This document shows, one piece after another, positions 1-10,366 of a stretch of DNA of 64,000 nucleotides (position 1 is its first letter; each line of letters starts with the position of its first letter). The notes beneath the pieces are model-generated. The model saw nothing but the letters and a program-made list of their open reading frames with translations. It searched no databases and had not been told where the DNA came from. The DNA is from Symbiodinium sp. CCMP2592 (taxonomy: Eukaryota > Sar > Dinophyceae > Suessiales > Symbiodiniaceae): NCBI GenBank assembly GCA_905221615.1, contig CAJNDT010005879.1:62001-126000 (forward strand), read 5' to 3'. A program made the translations under genes and the position numbers.

Positions 1-296
1 AATGTGAAAAGAGGCTGCAACGAAGAGGGGGTAACAAACATTTCGCGTAGGAGTGTGTTGCCCTGTAATCCTGCAATTGAGCTGGTTGCCACATGTTTTG
101 TATAGCTTGGAACAAATGTTCCACTGTGGTGTTTAGGCTCAAGGGAAGCACCCGAGACAGTCCGTGCTCCCAAGGAAAAGTGACGAGCGAATATCTGTGT
201 TCGGTGAAAGGGTTTGGAATGTACCCGTAAAGCGTTTTATCAGCTCAAGGAGAGCCTGACCTTCCTTCGTGAGCGAGTCGCCTTGGCAAACCCCGT

Positions 297-950
297 GTGG
301 CGCATGCTGACTGTAGACCCGTGTACCACATGTACCCTGATGCCTCTTACGATGCATCAGGCGGCGGTTTAGACGACTTTAATGGCCTGTGCATAGGCTG
401 GTTCGGCGAGCCTGTTTCCCATGCTGTTCTTCAAGGCATCAATCCAGAAGGAAAGAACACCCTCATCTACGAGCTTGAAGTCTTGGCGGCTGTTCTTGGT
501 TGCGAGCTCTTGCTGTCCACTTTAAGGCCGTGCGACATTGTTCTTTTCACGGGCAGTGAAGCTGCCCTGTCGGCTTTGATATGCGGACGTTCCGATTGTG
601 CTTTTGTTCAGCATGCTCTAAACCGTCTTTTCGATCTGGAGGAGGATCGCAGCTTGAACGTTTGGTTTGAAAGAGTTTGCAGTGCGAACAACCCTGCAGA
701 CGCGCCTTCAACTGGCTCTTACCTGCTGCTTGATTTCCCAAGGCATCGCTCTTCTGTGAGCCGTGTGCTCTCCGAGTTCTGTGCCTCGTCGACTGGGGCC
801 CCGGCACTGGACTCTTCCGAGCTTCCCGCCGTGAAAAAGAAAGAGTGCTGCTTCCTCTTTTTGTTATTTGAATATATACTGGGTTTGATTAACATTTATA
901 TGCAAGCTTTCCTGCTTTATACTTTCGTTTTTACACACAACAAAACGTAA
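297..950 (+). pseudogene. RNase H-like fragment of a reverse-transcribing element
   Basis: The frame is open from about 273 to a TGA-free run ending at 950; the first in-frame codon used here is GTG, so the true start is unknown and no reverse transcriptase lies in frame upstream. The reading has the RNase H order expected at the end of DIRS/Ty3-type Pol: an Asp-rich first strand (DASYDASGGG), a helix with the conserved Glu (YELEVLAAVLG), a strand ending in TGSEAA, and a C-terminal NPAD. In active relatives the third acidic position is Asp where TGSEAA shows Gly, so the enzyme is probably dead. The last 50 residues are hydrophobic, AT-rich and lie in a repeated 3' segment, so they may be untranslated. 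The family resembles the DIRS-like element at 7.9-19 kb. Family assignment is inference from motifs. Confidence 0.55.
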
Positions 951-958
951 AGGATAAG
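801..958 (+). repeat. 3'-end direct repeat, copy 1
   Basis: This segment recurs at 1170-1327 in the same orientation with scattered substitutions. It covers the end of the RNase H frame, an AT-rich tract and a shared CACACAACAAAACGTA motif. It is probably the 3' terminal region of the retroelement, duplicated in tandem. Confidence 0.85.
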
Positions 959-1169
959 AAACACTTCGACCAGCGGTGGACGGGTCCTTTTCCTCAAATT
1001 TTGTGGGCAAGTTTCCCTTGTCATTTTATCTTTTCGATTTTATTTCGCATGTCATGGTTTTCCCATACATGTTCTCCTTTGGCATGTCTTTGAGAAAAGC
1101 TTTCTCCAGTCGCAATCTGTCCATCTATTTCGATGGTGGTTTCACACACTTTCTCTACCCTGCCGTTCC

Positions 1170-1327
1170 CCGGCATTGGACTCTTCCGAGCTTGCCACCG
1201 CGCAAAAGGAAGAGCGCTGCTTCTTGTTTTTATGATTTGCATATATACTGGGTTGGATTAACATTTATATGCAAGCTTTCTTGCTTTATACTTTTGTTTT
1301 TACACACAACAAAACGTAGAGGATAAG
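1170..1327 (+). repeat. 3'-end direct repeat, copy 2
   Basis: Second copy of the 801-958 segment, offset by about 369 bases. In this copy the reading frame is interrupted by a TGA at about 1230. Confidence 0.85.
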
Positions 1328-2304
1328 TCATTGACAGTTGCGCCCTACACTTCGTGGACTGTCATCGTGGGGCTGGGCAGATTTCTGCGCCGCTTGGGCG
1401 GAGTCCAACTCGAGTGCACATTGTGCCAAAAAACCATGCACGCCCTCATGAAGCGGCGCACCCTTTAGAAAGCATGGAGATGGAAAATTTATAGTTGAAT
1501 GTTGTACAGCGGTATAGATGCACCTGCAATTCCGAAATGCCAACAAAACAGCTGGTTTTTCGGGGACTGAAGATGTTGCTACCAAGATTGACAGCGGGAA
1601 TCCCCAACCTTGTAATCCGAGACGCGCTGCATTAGACTAGATACTTTGTTCCCAGTCAGCAGTTGAAAGGCAGCGAAAAACACATACGCTGTATTGCAGC
1701 TTTTCGGCACAGGCACGGAGGATGACCTAGTACAAAGCTCGTTCCTGGTCGCCATGACGTGCTTGACAAAGGCATCACAGACGCCTTTGCAACACTTTGC
1801 AACGTCTTTGGTTGAAGCGGAGGAGCTTGCAAAATTGTGGCTTGTTGCAATAGCCCTGTAATCTTAATGCAACAACGAACCCCATGATGACATAAGAATT
1901 TGCGCAAGTTAAAGATTACAAACTGCAACATGTTTTGATGCTCATGTGTAGACATTGATCCTACCGTGCATGTGTAATTACGGATCTTACAATTGCATGG
2001 TTTCACAATGCTGTGGACTTGCATGCTGAGGGATCCAACCATTCACCGGGTTGCCTGCTGCTGCAACCAACGCGCGTGATCCGACAGTTGTCATCAGTTT
2101 TGTTGCAATATCCTAGTCTTCAGAAGCTATCCAGTAGGAAACTGTGAGACTTCTGTTGTTGTTCTGTCATGTTTTGCCTGTAGGACACTGTCGTGGGTGG
2201 TTGTGGCAGCCCATCTCTTGTCCATCTGTTGGATGATTACCGATGCTCCATTTCTTCTTCACTGCTCCCGACAACATGATATCTTTTCAGTGTAAACAGA
2301 ATCA
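1328..2304. other. no gene recognised
   Basis: Both strands were read. Only short open frames without family motifs are present. The stretch separates retroelement debris from the TIR-like/ankyrin gene. Confidence 0.5.
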
Positions 2305-5300
2305 TTGAAACGTAATCATGGCATAGTGATCCGATTACCCCGGCGTGAAGTACACTATCCTGGAGTCCGGTCGTACAGAGTGCCCAGAGTTGTCAGGTTT
2401 CCTATGTACACAACTCCGCTGGAGGTGCTGCTGCAGATGTCTGAAGTCAAGCCACATGAAGAGTTGCTTCAAGAAGGATCGCTAAGCATATTTGATGATG
2501 CCAAGGGCAAAGCCATGTTTGTTTCCCACCAGTGGCTCACCAAGCTCCACCCGGATCCCGAGTTCAAGCAGTTCCCGGTTTTACAGCAGGCGATCAGAAA
2601 CATTCGCTCAGGCGCAACAAGGATTCGAGTGGAAGCAATCAGTGAGTTTACTTTCGGTTCCAAAGAGGCCACGTCGGTAACACAGTTGCTGGCAGAGTCC
2701 AACGATATCTTTGTGTGGTACGACTACTTCTCCTGTCCGCAGCTGGAACACAAACTGAAAGGTGAGGCCTGGCTGAAGGAGACAGCTGGTGGCGAGCTTC
2801 GAAGAGCTGTGGACAGCATCCCTGCTTATATCACGCATTGCCAGGCCCCGGGGCTTGACACATAAACCAAGTGGCTGCCTGCTTGCCCGTCTGCCTGCCT
2901 GGCTGCCTGCGTGCCTGCCTGCCGCTTTCGACAATGGGAGTGTTTCGCACCCTGAGGTCTTCTTGGCCTTGTGCCCCGTGGTCGCGAGTGCAGATGGTGT
3001 TTCGCTTGGACCAAGCACTTGGAACGAAAGAGGCCGCCACAGTTGAACCCATCTTTCGCAAATCGCTACTGCTGCCTCCATGCTGTTACAAGCGAAGCAG
3101 GGTTCGTTCGTTCCCACAATTTAACCGAACCTTGGCTCACCCGGAACCCTACAGTCTCAATCCATCTAGCCGAAGCAAAAGCCTGCAGACTTGAACCAGG
3201 CTGGTGTCGCGTTGAGCAGATGATGCGAGAGCTGTCTCCGGGCAGTGGCGCATGGGTCATCGCTACCAGGTTCCTTTAGATCCTGTGTTCCTGGTGCTTC
3301 TTGGGTTGGAGCTTAGGGTTTTTGGGTTTTAGGCCGTTGAAAGTCCTTTATCTCGAGAAGCCGTAAAGTGCTAGAACTTCTTCGTAGCACCAGCACCACT
3401 CTGAACCCAGGTCAAAAGCGCCATGCACCTGGAGGTCAAGTTCCTTGGTCGCTGCTCCCCCGGGGAGGGTGAGTTTACCGTGGAAGGACCCATGTTGAAC
3501 GCCGCAAAGTTTCGTCGGCGATGTAAGTGTTTATTACGGGATGGCTTGGCCTGGTGATTGACTACAGTACCTGATGAATTCGTGATGTAGGCTCTAGGCA
3601 CCAGTGTCAGCAAGAGGCGTACGGTGGTTGGTAGATTCCTAGTAGTCAGTAGTTCAGAGCCAGATCCTGCAACGTGCGGCGGAAAGGAGACCGTGCCCGG
3701 GTGGCCCCCATCCTCCGAGATGCTTTGAGGACGCTCGCGGGTTGTTTGCTTGGCAGAGAGGCTTGCGAGGGATCTGGCATTTCGGATTTGTTTCAGTGTG
3801 GGTGTGGATCTGCTGTCAGAGTGACAAAGGGGCGTTCAAAAGTTAGGACTGACCTTGATTGCCTTTGCTTCCCTGAGGAGCAAGCTTCTTGCTTGCCTGC
3901 GAAGTGGGCAGCTGTCGACCTACAGGCTCTTCCTCAACGACCCTTGGCGGCGCCAGGCCAGGATTGCGGGGATTTCGCTCAGGAAGTTGAGGATGACCTG
4001 GTTTTAGCAGGACGTCGGTTCGCGACGCCGGCCAGTTTCTGCAGAATATATCTCAAGCGTGACACTGATCCTGACGTCGAGAGTCTAAACCCTCACCATC
4101 CTCAAACCCTAAAATCTCTACAGGCCCAGGCCTAGAGCCTGCAAGCCCTGACTTTCCCAAAGCTCCTTAGGGCCCCTAAAAGGGGGCCCCTAAAGTTGCC
4201 CCAAAAAGCCCAGCCGAGGATCAGGCTTCCAGGTTCCGGGGACTTCCCGCGGAGCCGGTCGGCAGCCTGGTGAGCGACGAACGCGAAGGCGACGAAGTCC
4301 TGCAGGACCGGAGGGAAGTCACGCAGTTTCTTTGGGCACCCTTTATGACCACCGGATGACATGTCTGAAACCATAGCGAAGCTCTTGCGAAAGATGGGGT
4401 TTTTGCGAGACGTCACGGAACCGTTCATGGCAATCCAGGATGAGGATGAGTCGGAGCTTTTGGTGGAGTTTTTTCGCCAAAATGGATTCCGCCGAGCTCT
4501 GGAGAGAGATGCAATGGGTTGGTCTCCAATCTGCTATGCCGCGCTACAAGGTGCCCCAGACTGCAAATACTTACGAAGTGCATATCCTCGTTGCTTAGGG
4601 GGCAGTTGGCCGTTGTTGAGGGCTTAGATCCTGGAGACAAGGTGACCCGCGCTTGATTGCAGGGTTATTGGCCCAGCGTGCAAGTCCGAATGATGAAGTC
4701 AAAAAGGCCTGGGCAGCGGCAGGGTTGTCACCAAGATGCCCTGTACTCAGCATTTGCATCTCCAGCGGGGGGCACGACTCCATGAAGATCTTGCTCGAAG
4801 CCAGGGCCTGTGCAGATGTCAAGGGCATCCAGCAGCCGCCTATACTCATGGCATGTGCTCACAACGACACGAAGGCAATTCAGATGCTGTGCCACTTCGG
4901 TGGCAATCCCTTCTTGAAGCAGTCCTTCGGTTGGACGCCCATAAACATCTGTGCAGCCTTCTCAAAGATGGACTCCCTCGAAGAGATGATCCGCCAGCAA
5001 GGAGATGCCGTCGACCTCTCGAGCTCGTTGATCTACAAGGCCGCCATCATGGGAAGCTCACTTCCCTGCATCAGTCGACTCATCGACGCGAGAGCTGACT
5101 TGAATGAACAGTCTCTTGGATTGATTTAGACAAAAAAATGTCAGGGGTCCTTTGCAATCAGTCCTTGGGGGCGATCGTATTTTGAGCCGAAAGTGCTTCC
5201 CCAAAGGTATGAGCCTTCTGCCACAGATCCACTGGGCCTATTGATGAAGCTCAAAGGTTTGCAGTACCGGATCAGCAAGGTTCCCAGCATCTTCTCCACC

Positions 5301-5573
5301 GTTGGATACCACCATTATGGCTCCACGCCCCTGATGGTTGGAATAATGTGTGGCAACTTTGAGACCGCAGTTGCGCTCATCATGAAGAAAGCGCGCCTCG
5401 ACTTGAAGAATGTCCGCGACAAGACAGCCATCGACCTCGCACACGAGCTGCAAGCCCCCGATTACCTGGTCAGCGCTCTCCAGGAGCCTGGAAGTTTAGA
5501 AGCGAGACAGCCAGTCGGCAAGTCGATGCAGCCCAATGATTCACAGGAATCCATGCAAGTGCACCATCTCTAG
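2305..5573 (+). CDS. TIR-like (SHQW) domain protein with ankyrin repeats, multi-exon
   Basis: The N-terminal part has the dinoflagellate SHQW family order: KAMFVSHQWL, HPDPEF, WYDYFSCPQ, SIPAYITHC, FLALCP, RGWCRVE, SPGEGEFTVE and DRARVAPIL. These come from exons 2305-2844, 2957-3032, 3200 to about 3261, 3411-3486 and from 3687, and the frames join exactly: intron 2845-2956 is GC-AG, 3033-3199 GC-AG, 3487-3686 GA-AG. A probable small exon near 3911-3970 reads TYRLFLND. Ankyrin-type repeats follow from about 4361 (GWSPICYAALQG), through 4650-5115 (GWTPINICAAF), to 5205-5573 (YHHYGSTPLMVG, DKTAIDLA), ending with TAG. The SHQW fold resembles TIR domains by its FVSH, D/W and WC-x-E positions; ankyrin repeats mediate protein binding, so a cytoplasmic signalling or scaffold role is inferred. 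Start is the first ATG-like codon of the open frame; true 5' exons may lie upstream. Exact joins near 3262, 4570-4650 and 5115-5205 are unresolved. Confidence 0.8.
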
Positions 5574-5629
5574 TTGCCCGATGGATGCTGGAAGTGGTGC
5601 TTCGGCGGGCGAGCTTCGTCCTTTTCCGT

Positions 5630-5957
5630 GTGATTGTGCAGTGGACACATCTCGTGTTCTCGTCCCGTCTGGTTTTGCAGGCCTTCTCTAAGGGAACGCT
5701 TGTTGATATCCCGCGTGAGATCCACGGGTTACGCAGATTGATTCCCAACTGCATGGGACAAATCCCAGTGGCCTGGCACACAGGGTTGCCCATGGGTTTT
5801 TTGTGCATCGCGACTTGGTGATGGTCGGTTGACTTTACATATGTCGTCAGAGATCCTCGCTAGCGCAGGTCTTGCACTGAAGCGATCAAAAAATCCGTTG
5901 AGTGCAGACTTTGTCTAATTCCACCAAGAGGCCTCGTCGAAGCTTCACTTGCGTGTG
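5630..5957 (+). repeat. dispersed repeat, copy A
   Basis: This block matches 39028-39258 in the same orientation, sharing runs such as TTCTCGTCCCGTCTGGTTTT, GGACAAATCCCAGTGGCC and CACCAAGAGGCCTCGT. Copy A carries about 70 extra bases (5677-5746) that copy B lacks. It is probably a non-autonomous mobile element; no coding function seen. Confidence 0.75.
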
Positions 5958-6370
5958 CTGATTGCTGCAATGTTTGGCTTCTGTCCGAAACACTGCAAAG
6001 ATTCTGTTTGGCTTAGTTCACTCTCGCAGACAAGCCACAACACGTGGACGCCATGAGTTGCGTCCGGCAGCTCATCGACCTGTGGGAGGCGACAGTGTCA
6101 GAGGGCCGGTTGCACAAAAGAGCCGAGAGCACAAAGAAGCTCAATCGCAGGACTTCCCGAACATCCACAGGCAGGTGTGGACGTTGGCGCAGATTTCAAG
6201 TGCAGTGTAAAGTTGCACAAGGCAGCGGCACTTGAAGCACCCTGAAAGGTCGCACACTTTCACTTTCCGTGTGGAGGCAGGGAAGCCGCGACAGTTCTCT
6301 CGTGCAGTCAGGGGCAAAACATCTCTCATCACTCTTTTTTGTTGCTACTCGACCTATCTCGGATTTGGCA
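5958..6370. other. intergenic, no gene recognised
   Basis: A 63-codon plus-strand frame at 6044-6235 has no recognisable motif. The stretch ends at the target-site duplication of the LTR element. Confidence 0.4.
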
Positions 6371-6375
6371 GTATG
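6371..6375 (+). other. target-site duplication, left copy (GTATG)
   Basis: GTATG lies directly before the TG of the left LTR and recurs at 21923-21927 directly after the CA of the right LTR. A 5-bp duplication is the usual size for an integrase-mediated insertion. Confidence 0.85.
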
Positions 6376-6823
6376 TGCGAACGGACTGCGATACCCAGTC
6401 AATGCTGTGGTGTCACGATAAGAGCTATGAGCTGTGACTTGTAAAGTCAAGAGCGCGGGAACGTTTCACGTACCTCGACTCTAAGTGGATGCCTGGGGAA
6501 CGCTTCGCGTACCACAGTGCTACACTGTACATTCATATGCCGCCGATGCAACGTTGGCTCAAGAAACCGATGCTATAAGCTTAACTTAGCTTATTGTCTT
6601 CTCTGACTTTTCTGAGGAACAGAGCCATCCCGAGCACAGACGATTCATCGCCGATCACAAAGGTGAAAACAAGCGAGCTCTGAATTTGCTGCCAGGGACA
6701 AGGGTCTGAACGTGGACGTGAAGGTGATAGATTGTCGAGTCTGTTTAGGGCAGCCACACTCACATTCATTAGCTCGGTGGGGTGAGCGACAAGGAACATC
6801 ATCAAGATCAAAATCCCCACGCA
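6376..6823 (+). repeat. left long terminal repeat
   Basis: About 448 bases, TG...CA ends, matching 21472-21922 in direct orientation with few differences. A short insertion (AAGGAACATC region near 6790) separates the copies. Confidence 0.85.
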
Positions 6824-6884
6824 GGTTATCAGCCGTAGGCTCCGCCTACCAACAGCAAAGACTACTTGATCTACCACGACCACG

Positions 6885-7844
6885 ATGAACTCTGGGTCAA
6901 GTCAAGATACGACAATGACTTTCGGTGCCGAGATGGCAATGCCGGCAATCGGTGATTCAACCGCCGATGACACCGTGGTGCAGTCCGTTGACAGCTCCAC
7001 TGGGGATGACAAAGGGCAATCCTCAGCGCTTGCCATCACAAAGGCACTCCCCAAAGCGAAAGCAAAGGCTACTTCGAGAGCATTCACGCCTTCTCGTCCA
7101 ACATCCGCAGGATCAAGGACAGCAAAGGCAGTTGACCGACGCTCTGAATCATCCGGTTATCAGATGATGAGGACGCCGTCGAGGGTAAAGGACAGAGGAG
7201 TTAAGACAGTGGACAAAGTGTCGAAACCATCATCTTCGAGGAGTTCGGCTGCGAGATCAAGGACATCGACCGCAAGGGTGAGGGAAAGGTCCATGACATG
7301 GAAGAAAATGGTCGCGAACCATCCACAGGATCCCGACGATGAGGATATGACCTTGGAAACCATACCGGTTCGTGGTGATGCATCGTCGGCTGCAACCCCT
7401 GCTATTGCCGATGATCCAAGTTCACATCACGCGATGACCATGCAACAACAGCTCGAAGCTTCCAGCATCGCGCAACAGATGTATTATCGGAGTGAGGTGC
7501 AGAAGTATGAGAGCGTTGGTCAAGCTTTGGTGGAAAAGATCAAGGAGATGCAACAAGAAGATGAAGGATCTGGAATTCGCATTGAAGAGTTGGAACGGCA
7601 ACGTGACAATGCGTGTATGGCCATGCGGCACATCAGCAGCGTCAACCAAGAAATGACGCGAGACGATGAAGCCGCATTGTTTCGAATGGATGAACAGAAC
7701 TCTGCTCAACAACGCCAAGGACACACGGTCGCTGAGGAACTTGCTCAGCAGTTGCACATGGTTCGCAGCAAGGCAGCTACCAGTTACGTGCAGCTCGAAA
7801 CTGTCAAACAGGACCGTTTTGTGAGTGTACCTTGTACAGTGTAG
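6885..7844 (+). CDS. Gag-like protein of the LTR element
   Basis: The ATG at 6885 is the first in frame, 62 bases after the left LTR, as expected for a first retroelement gene. The 319-residue product has a low-complexity Ser/Lys/Arg-rich first half (basic runs such as KALPKAKAKA and SRSSAARSRTSTAR) and a helical Glu/Gln-rich second half (about residues 185-300) that should form a coiled coil. No zinc knuckle, protease or reverse transcriptase is seen. The stop lies 13 bases before the DIRS-like insertion, so the C-terminus may be original or altered by the insertion. Assignment as Gag rests on position and composition, not on sequence similarity. Confidence 0.5.
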   Translation: MNSGSSQDTTMTFGAEMAMPAIGDSTADDTVVQSVDSSTGDDKGQSSALAITKALPKAKAKATSRAFTPSRPTSAGSRTAKAVDRRSESSGYQMMRTPSRVKDRGVKTVDKVSKPSSSRSSAARSRTSTARVRERSMTWKKMVANHPQDPDDEDMTLETIPVRGDASSAATPAIADDPSSHHAMTMQQQLEASSIAQQMYYRSEVQKYESVGQALVEKIKEMQQEDEGSGIRIEELERQRDNACMAMRHISSVNQEMTRDDEAALFRMDEQNSAQQRQGHTVAEELAQQLHMVRSKAATSYVQLETVKQDRFVSVPCTV

Positions 7845-7857
7845 GGCCCTTGAGTCA

Positions 7858-8205
7858 CGCGGGTCGAACCGGAGGGAACCGGAGGGGCGAAAAGAGGGAT
7901 CCGATAGAATAGAATCTTTGCTAGGGTGGTTTGTCTAGGATGTGTCCTTGTATGTCGTTGCTCTTGTCTGGCGTGTGAGGACTCGTGTTGCAGGAGCGCT
8001 CGTCTTTGCAGTGTCCGGGAGTGGTGGCATGCAGATGTTGTCGTGTGTTGCGAGGCAGGCTAGGCCAGGGAGTCTCTGGGGAGTGCGGAGTGCCTGGATA
8101 GTGCGGCATGTTCATACTTGCAGCTGTGTGTCTGAAGCACAGTGATTGTGGTCGTACCGGTGTGTAGACCGGGAGCAGCACGGGAGCCGCCTTGATTTTC
8201 GATCT
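7858..8205 (+). repeat. left inverted terminal repeat of DIRS-like element
   Basis: Begins CGCGGGTCGAACCGGAGGGA and is the reverse complement of 18695-19037 with a handful of substitutions and one small indel (the left copy has an extra AATAG). Confidence 0.9.
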
Positions 8206-9980
8206 TGATCTGTGCTGTTCTGTGCTATTCTGCGCTATGGCGTCCTCCACTGAAAGTGAATCAGACGCAGAAATCGTGGATCTTTCGTTTCAAAGACTCA
8301 GATCTTTGGGTGCAGCTTCCGCGAAGGTTTCGTGCAGCATATGGTGCAGTTGGCGGGCATTTGCCAGATGATGCTTACCTAGCCTATATGTTGGAAGACG
8401 TGAACGAGTTAGCTGCAGAGATGACTTCATATGTTCCTCAGGATGACCGTCGCAGAGCAATCCAGATTTTCTCAACCTTGCAGTTGAGAGCTCTGCCCCG
8501 CGTGCAGCGACGGAACAAGCGTCGTGGTCTACTGGACCCTGCTTGGCAGAAGGTCTCACTAGCTAAAAAGCTCGCATCTTCTAATTCCAGTGAAGTCGCC
8601 GGTCTGCAAGACACCTTGTCTTGGCTTGTCAAGCATTCGGGGGCTCGTAAAGAGCGCAATGCTTGGCCGACGCAAGCAGCCCGGACGCTCGCGGACTCTA
8701 AGCTAGGGTTGTCCCGGGCAGCTACCGAAAAGGCCGAGCTACAGCGGTGGCGTGCGCAACTTGTGGAGCTCTTCGTTGAAGCAAACACGCCGCTGGTTCG
8801 GCAAGCGCAGCTGGCTTCAAGTCCGGAGTCGGCAATAGCTGCGTCACTTGGCAGCATGCGCGCATCAACCATACGCAAGCGGGTGCGTGAGTGGAGAAAG
8901 TTGCGCGTCTTTTCCTTGGGACTCAATGCTTGCCCATGGCCAAAACATGTTGGTGCGGTGTTGGACTACCTGCAAAATCGTGTTGCCGAGCCATGTGGCC
9001 GCAGTGTTCCTAATGCCATCCTCGAAGCTCTGTCTTTCATGGCAAGGAAGGGCGGCATTGCGGCAGGGCAGCGCTTGGCTGATTTGCCAATTCTGAAGAA
9101 TTTCGTAAATCAGGCGACGCATGATCTTGAGATCGGGGCACCCCCGACCAAGAAGGCACCTCTTCTCCCCCTGATGCTGGTGGGTGCACTCGAGCTATGG
9201 GTGAACGACTCCTCTGCGCCGTTGTTTGCCCTAGGGCTAGCGTTTTACAAACTTTTGAAGCTGTGGACGGCGTGCCGGACGAATGATCTCAGCGGCTTGA
9301 ATCCAGCGTCGTTGCGGCTCACGAAGTTTGGCGTGCTGGAGCGCACCAAGACTACTGGCCCTGGAAAGCGAGTCCGGCATCTTCCAATCTTCATCGCTGC
9401 CTCCGTCGGATTCATGAGTTCGACCTGGCTTGAGCAAGGGCTGAAACTGTGGCTCAGTGAGACCATGTCGTTCGAGTGCGATTTCTTTCTGCCGTTGCCT
9501 AACCCGGACTGGTCTGGAGCGCGGCATGTCATGGCCGATTATGCTGATGTAGTGGGTTTGAGTCAGCACTTGTTGCGGATGCTACGTCTTCCCGTGAGGA
9601 AAGGCAGTCAATGGATTCTCTCAGATCAGCCTCTTCTTCCGGCGCCAGAGGCACGGACATTCTGGAAGGAGCATTCAGAAAGAAGTTGGTTAACAAGTTT
9701 ACTCGCAGCATGTGGGGTCGGTGTCGACCAGCGAAACTATATTGGGCGCTGGCGTATAGCATCTTCTGCCGATGAGTACCTCCGTACTGCGCAGCAGGTC
9801 ATCATAGGTTTGCAGGAGCAGCTTATGGCCACTATCTGTGGCCGTGATCAATGGGACCTCCGCAATGCAGGCTTAGAAAAGCTTCAGCTGTACTTGTGTG
9901 ACCAGGGTCTTCCGGACGAAGCGGCCAGTCGTTGCGCTTGGACCCTCACTGGTTTACACGTGTCCCCGAACCCGTCGTAG
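8205..9980 (+). CDS. tyrosine recombinase of DIRS-like element
   Basis: The 591-codon frame starts right at the inner end of the left inverted repeat. Its C-terminal third carries the tyrosine recombinase tetrad: Arg in TACRTNDLSGL (codon at 9276), His-x-x-Arg in EHSERSW (9672 and 9681), and Tyr in SADEYLRT (9777), preceded by the usual G-R-W turn (YIGRW). The N-terminal half is helical and contains a basic stretch (RRNKRRG). It would cut and rejoin circular element DNA during integration. An ATG at 8236 opens a different frame (MASSTESESDAEIVDLS) that looks like the natural N-terminus, implying a frameshift near 8300-8330. A further conserved-looking segment continues in another frame after 9932. 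All catalytic residues are intact. Confidence 0.8.
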   Translation: MICAVLCYSALWRPPLKVNQTQKSWIFRFKDSDLWVQLPRRFRAAYGAVGGHLPDDAYLAYMLEDVNELAAEMTSYVPQDDRRRAIQIFSTLQLRALPRVQRRNKRRGLLDPAWQKVSLAKKLASSNSSEVAGLQDTLSWLVKHSGARKERNAWPTQAARTLADSKLGLSRAATEKAELQRWRAQLVELFVEANTPLVRQAQLASSPESAIAASLGSMRASTIRKRVREWRKLRVFSLGLNACPWPKHVGAVLDYLQNRVAEPCGRSVPNAILEALSFMARKGGIAAGQRLADLPILKNFVNQATHDLEIGAPPTKKAPLLPLMLVGALELWVNDSSAPLFALGLAFYKLLKLWTACRTNDLSGLNPASLRLTKFGVLERTKTTGPGKRVRHLPIFIAASVGFMSSTWLEQGLKLWLSETMSFECDFFLPLPNPDWSGARHVMADYADVVGLSQHLLRMLRLPVRKGSQWILSDQPLLPAPEARTFWKEHSERSWLTSLLAACGVGVDQRNYIGRWRIASSADEYLRTAQQVIIGLQEQLMATICGRDQWDLRNAGLEKLQLYLCDQGLPDEAASRCAWTLTGLHVSPNPS

Positions 9981-10366
9981 CAGTGCAGGTTGAGCTTGAA
10001 CCAGAGATTGTAGAGTCGGAGGCAGCGCCAGAGGAATTCGGCACTGAGCCTGCGCCGTACTTTGTTACAGTCGTGGGAAAGAAGAGACTTCGTCGCTTAC
10101 ATCGGCAAGGTGGCTGTGGAGTCAGCCTGATAGAAGTTCAGGAATCCGAGCCGGTTTGGCGCTTAAGGGCACGAGCTATGACAGCTATGATCTGGCGTGC
10201 CGGCATTGCTGGCGTTCCGGCGATTCTTCTGTGTCGGAGGCAGGAGAAGTGGATGACTCGGGCAGCTCCGGTGAGTCGGACGGTCTGGCAGAGGCAGCAG
10301 AGGATTGACGGAAGCTCCAACGAGCTTGAGTGTGCGGGCCCCATGGCTCGCGTGCTTAGGTCCTAG
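9932..10366 (+). CDS. C-terminal extension of the recombinase polyprotein, other frame
   Basis: This frame overlaps the recombinase end by 49 bases and carries KKRLRRLHRQGGC, a basic Cys/His segment that I would expect downstream of the recombinase in related dinoflagellate elements. It is read as a continuation reached by a frameshift (mutational or programmed). No start codon of its own is convincing. Confidence 0.4.
   Translation: MRLDPHWFTRVPEPVVAVQVELEPEIVESEAAPEEFGTEPAPYFVTVVGKKRLRRLHRQGGCGVSLIEVQESEPVWRLRARAMTAMIWRAGIAGVPAILLCRRQEKWMTRAAPVSRTVWQRQQRIDGSSNELECAGPMARVLRS

Noticed and set aside
6824-6835. Primer-binding site as a firm feature
   Set aside because: GGTTATCAGC only loosely resembles an initiator-tRNA complement, so it is mentioned as a candidate within the LTR element only.
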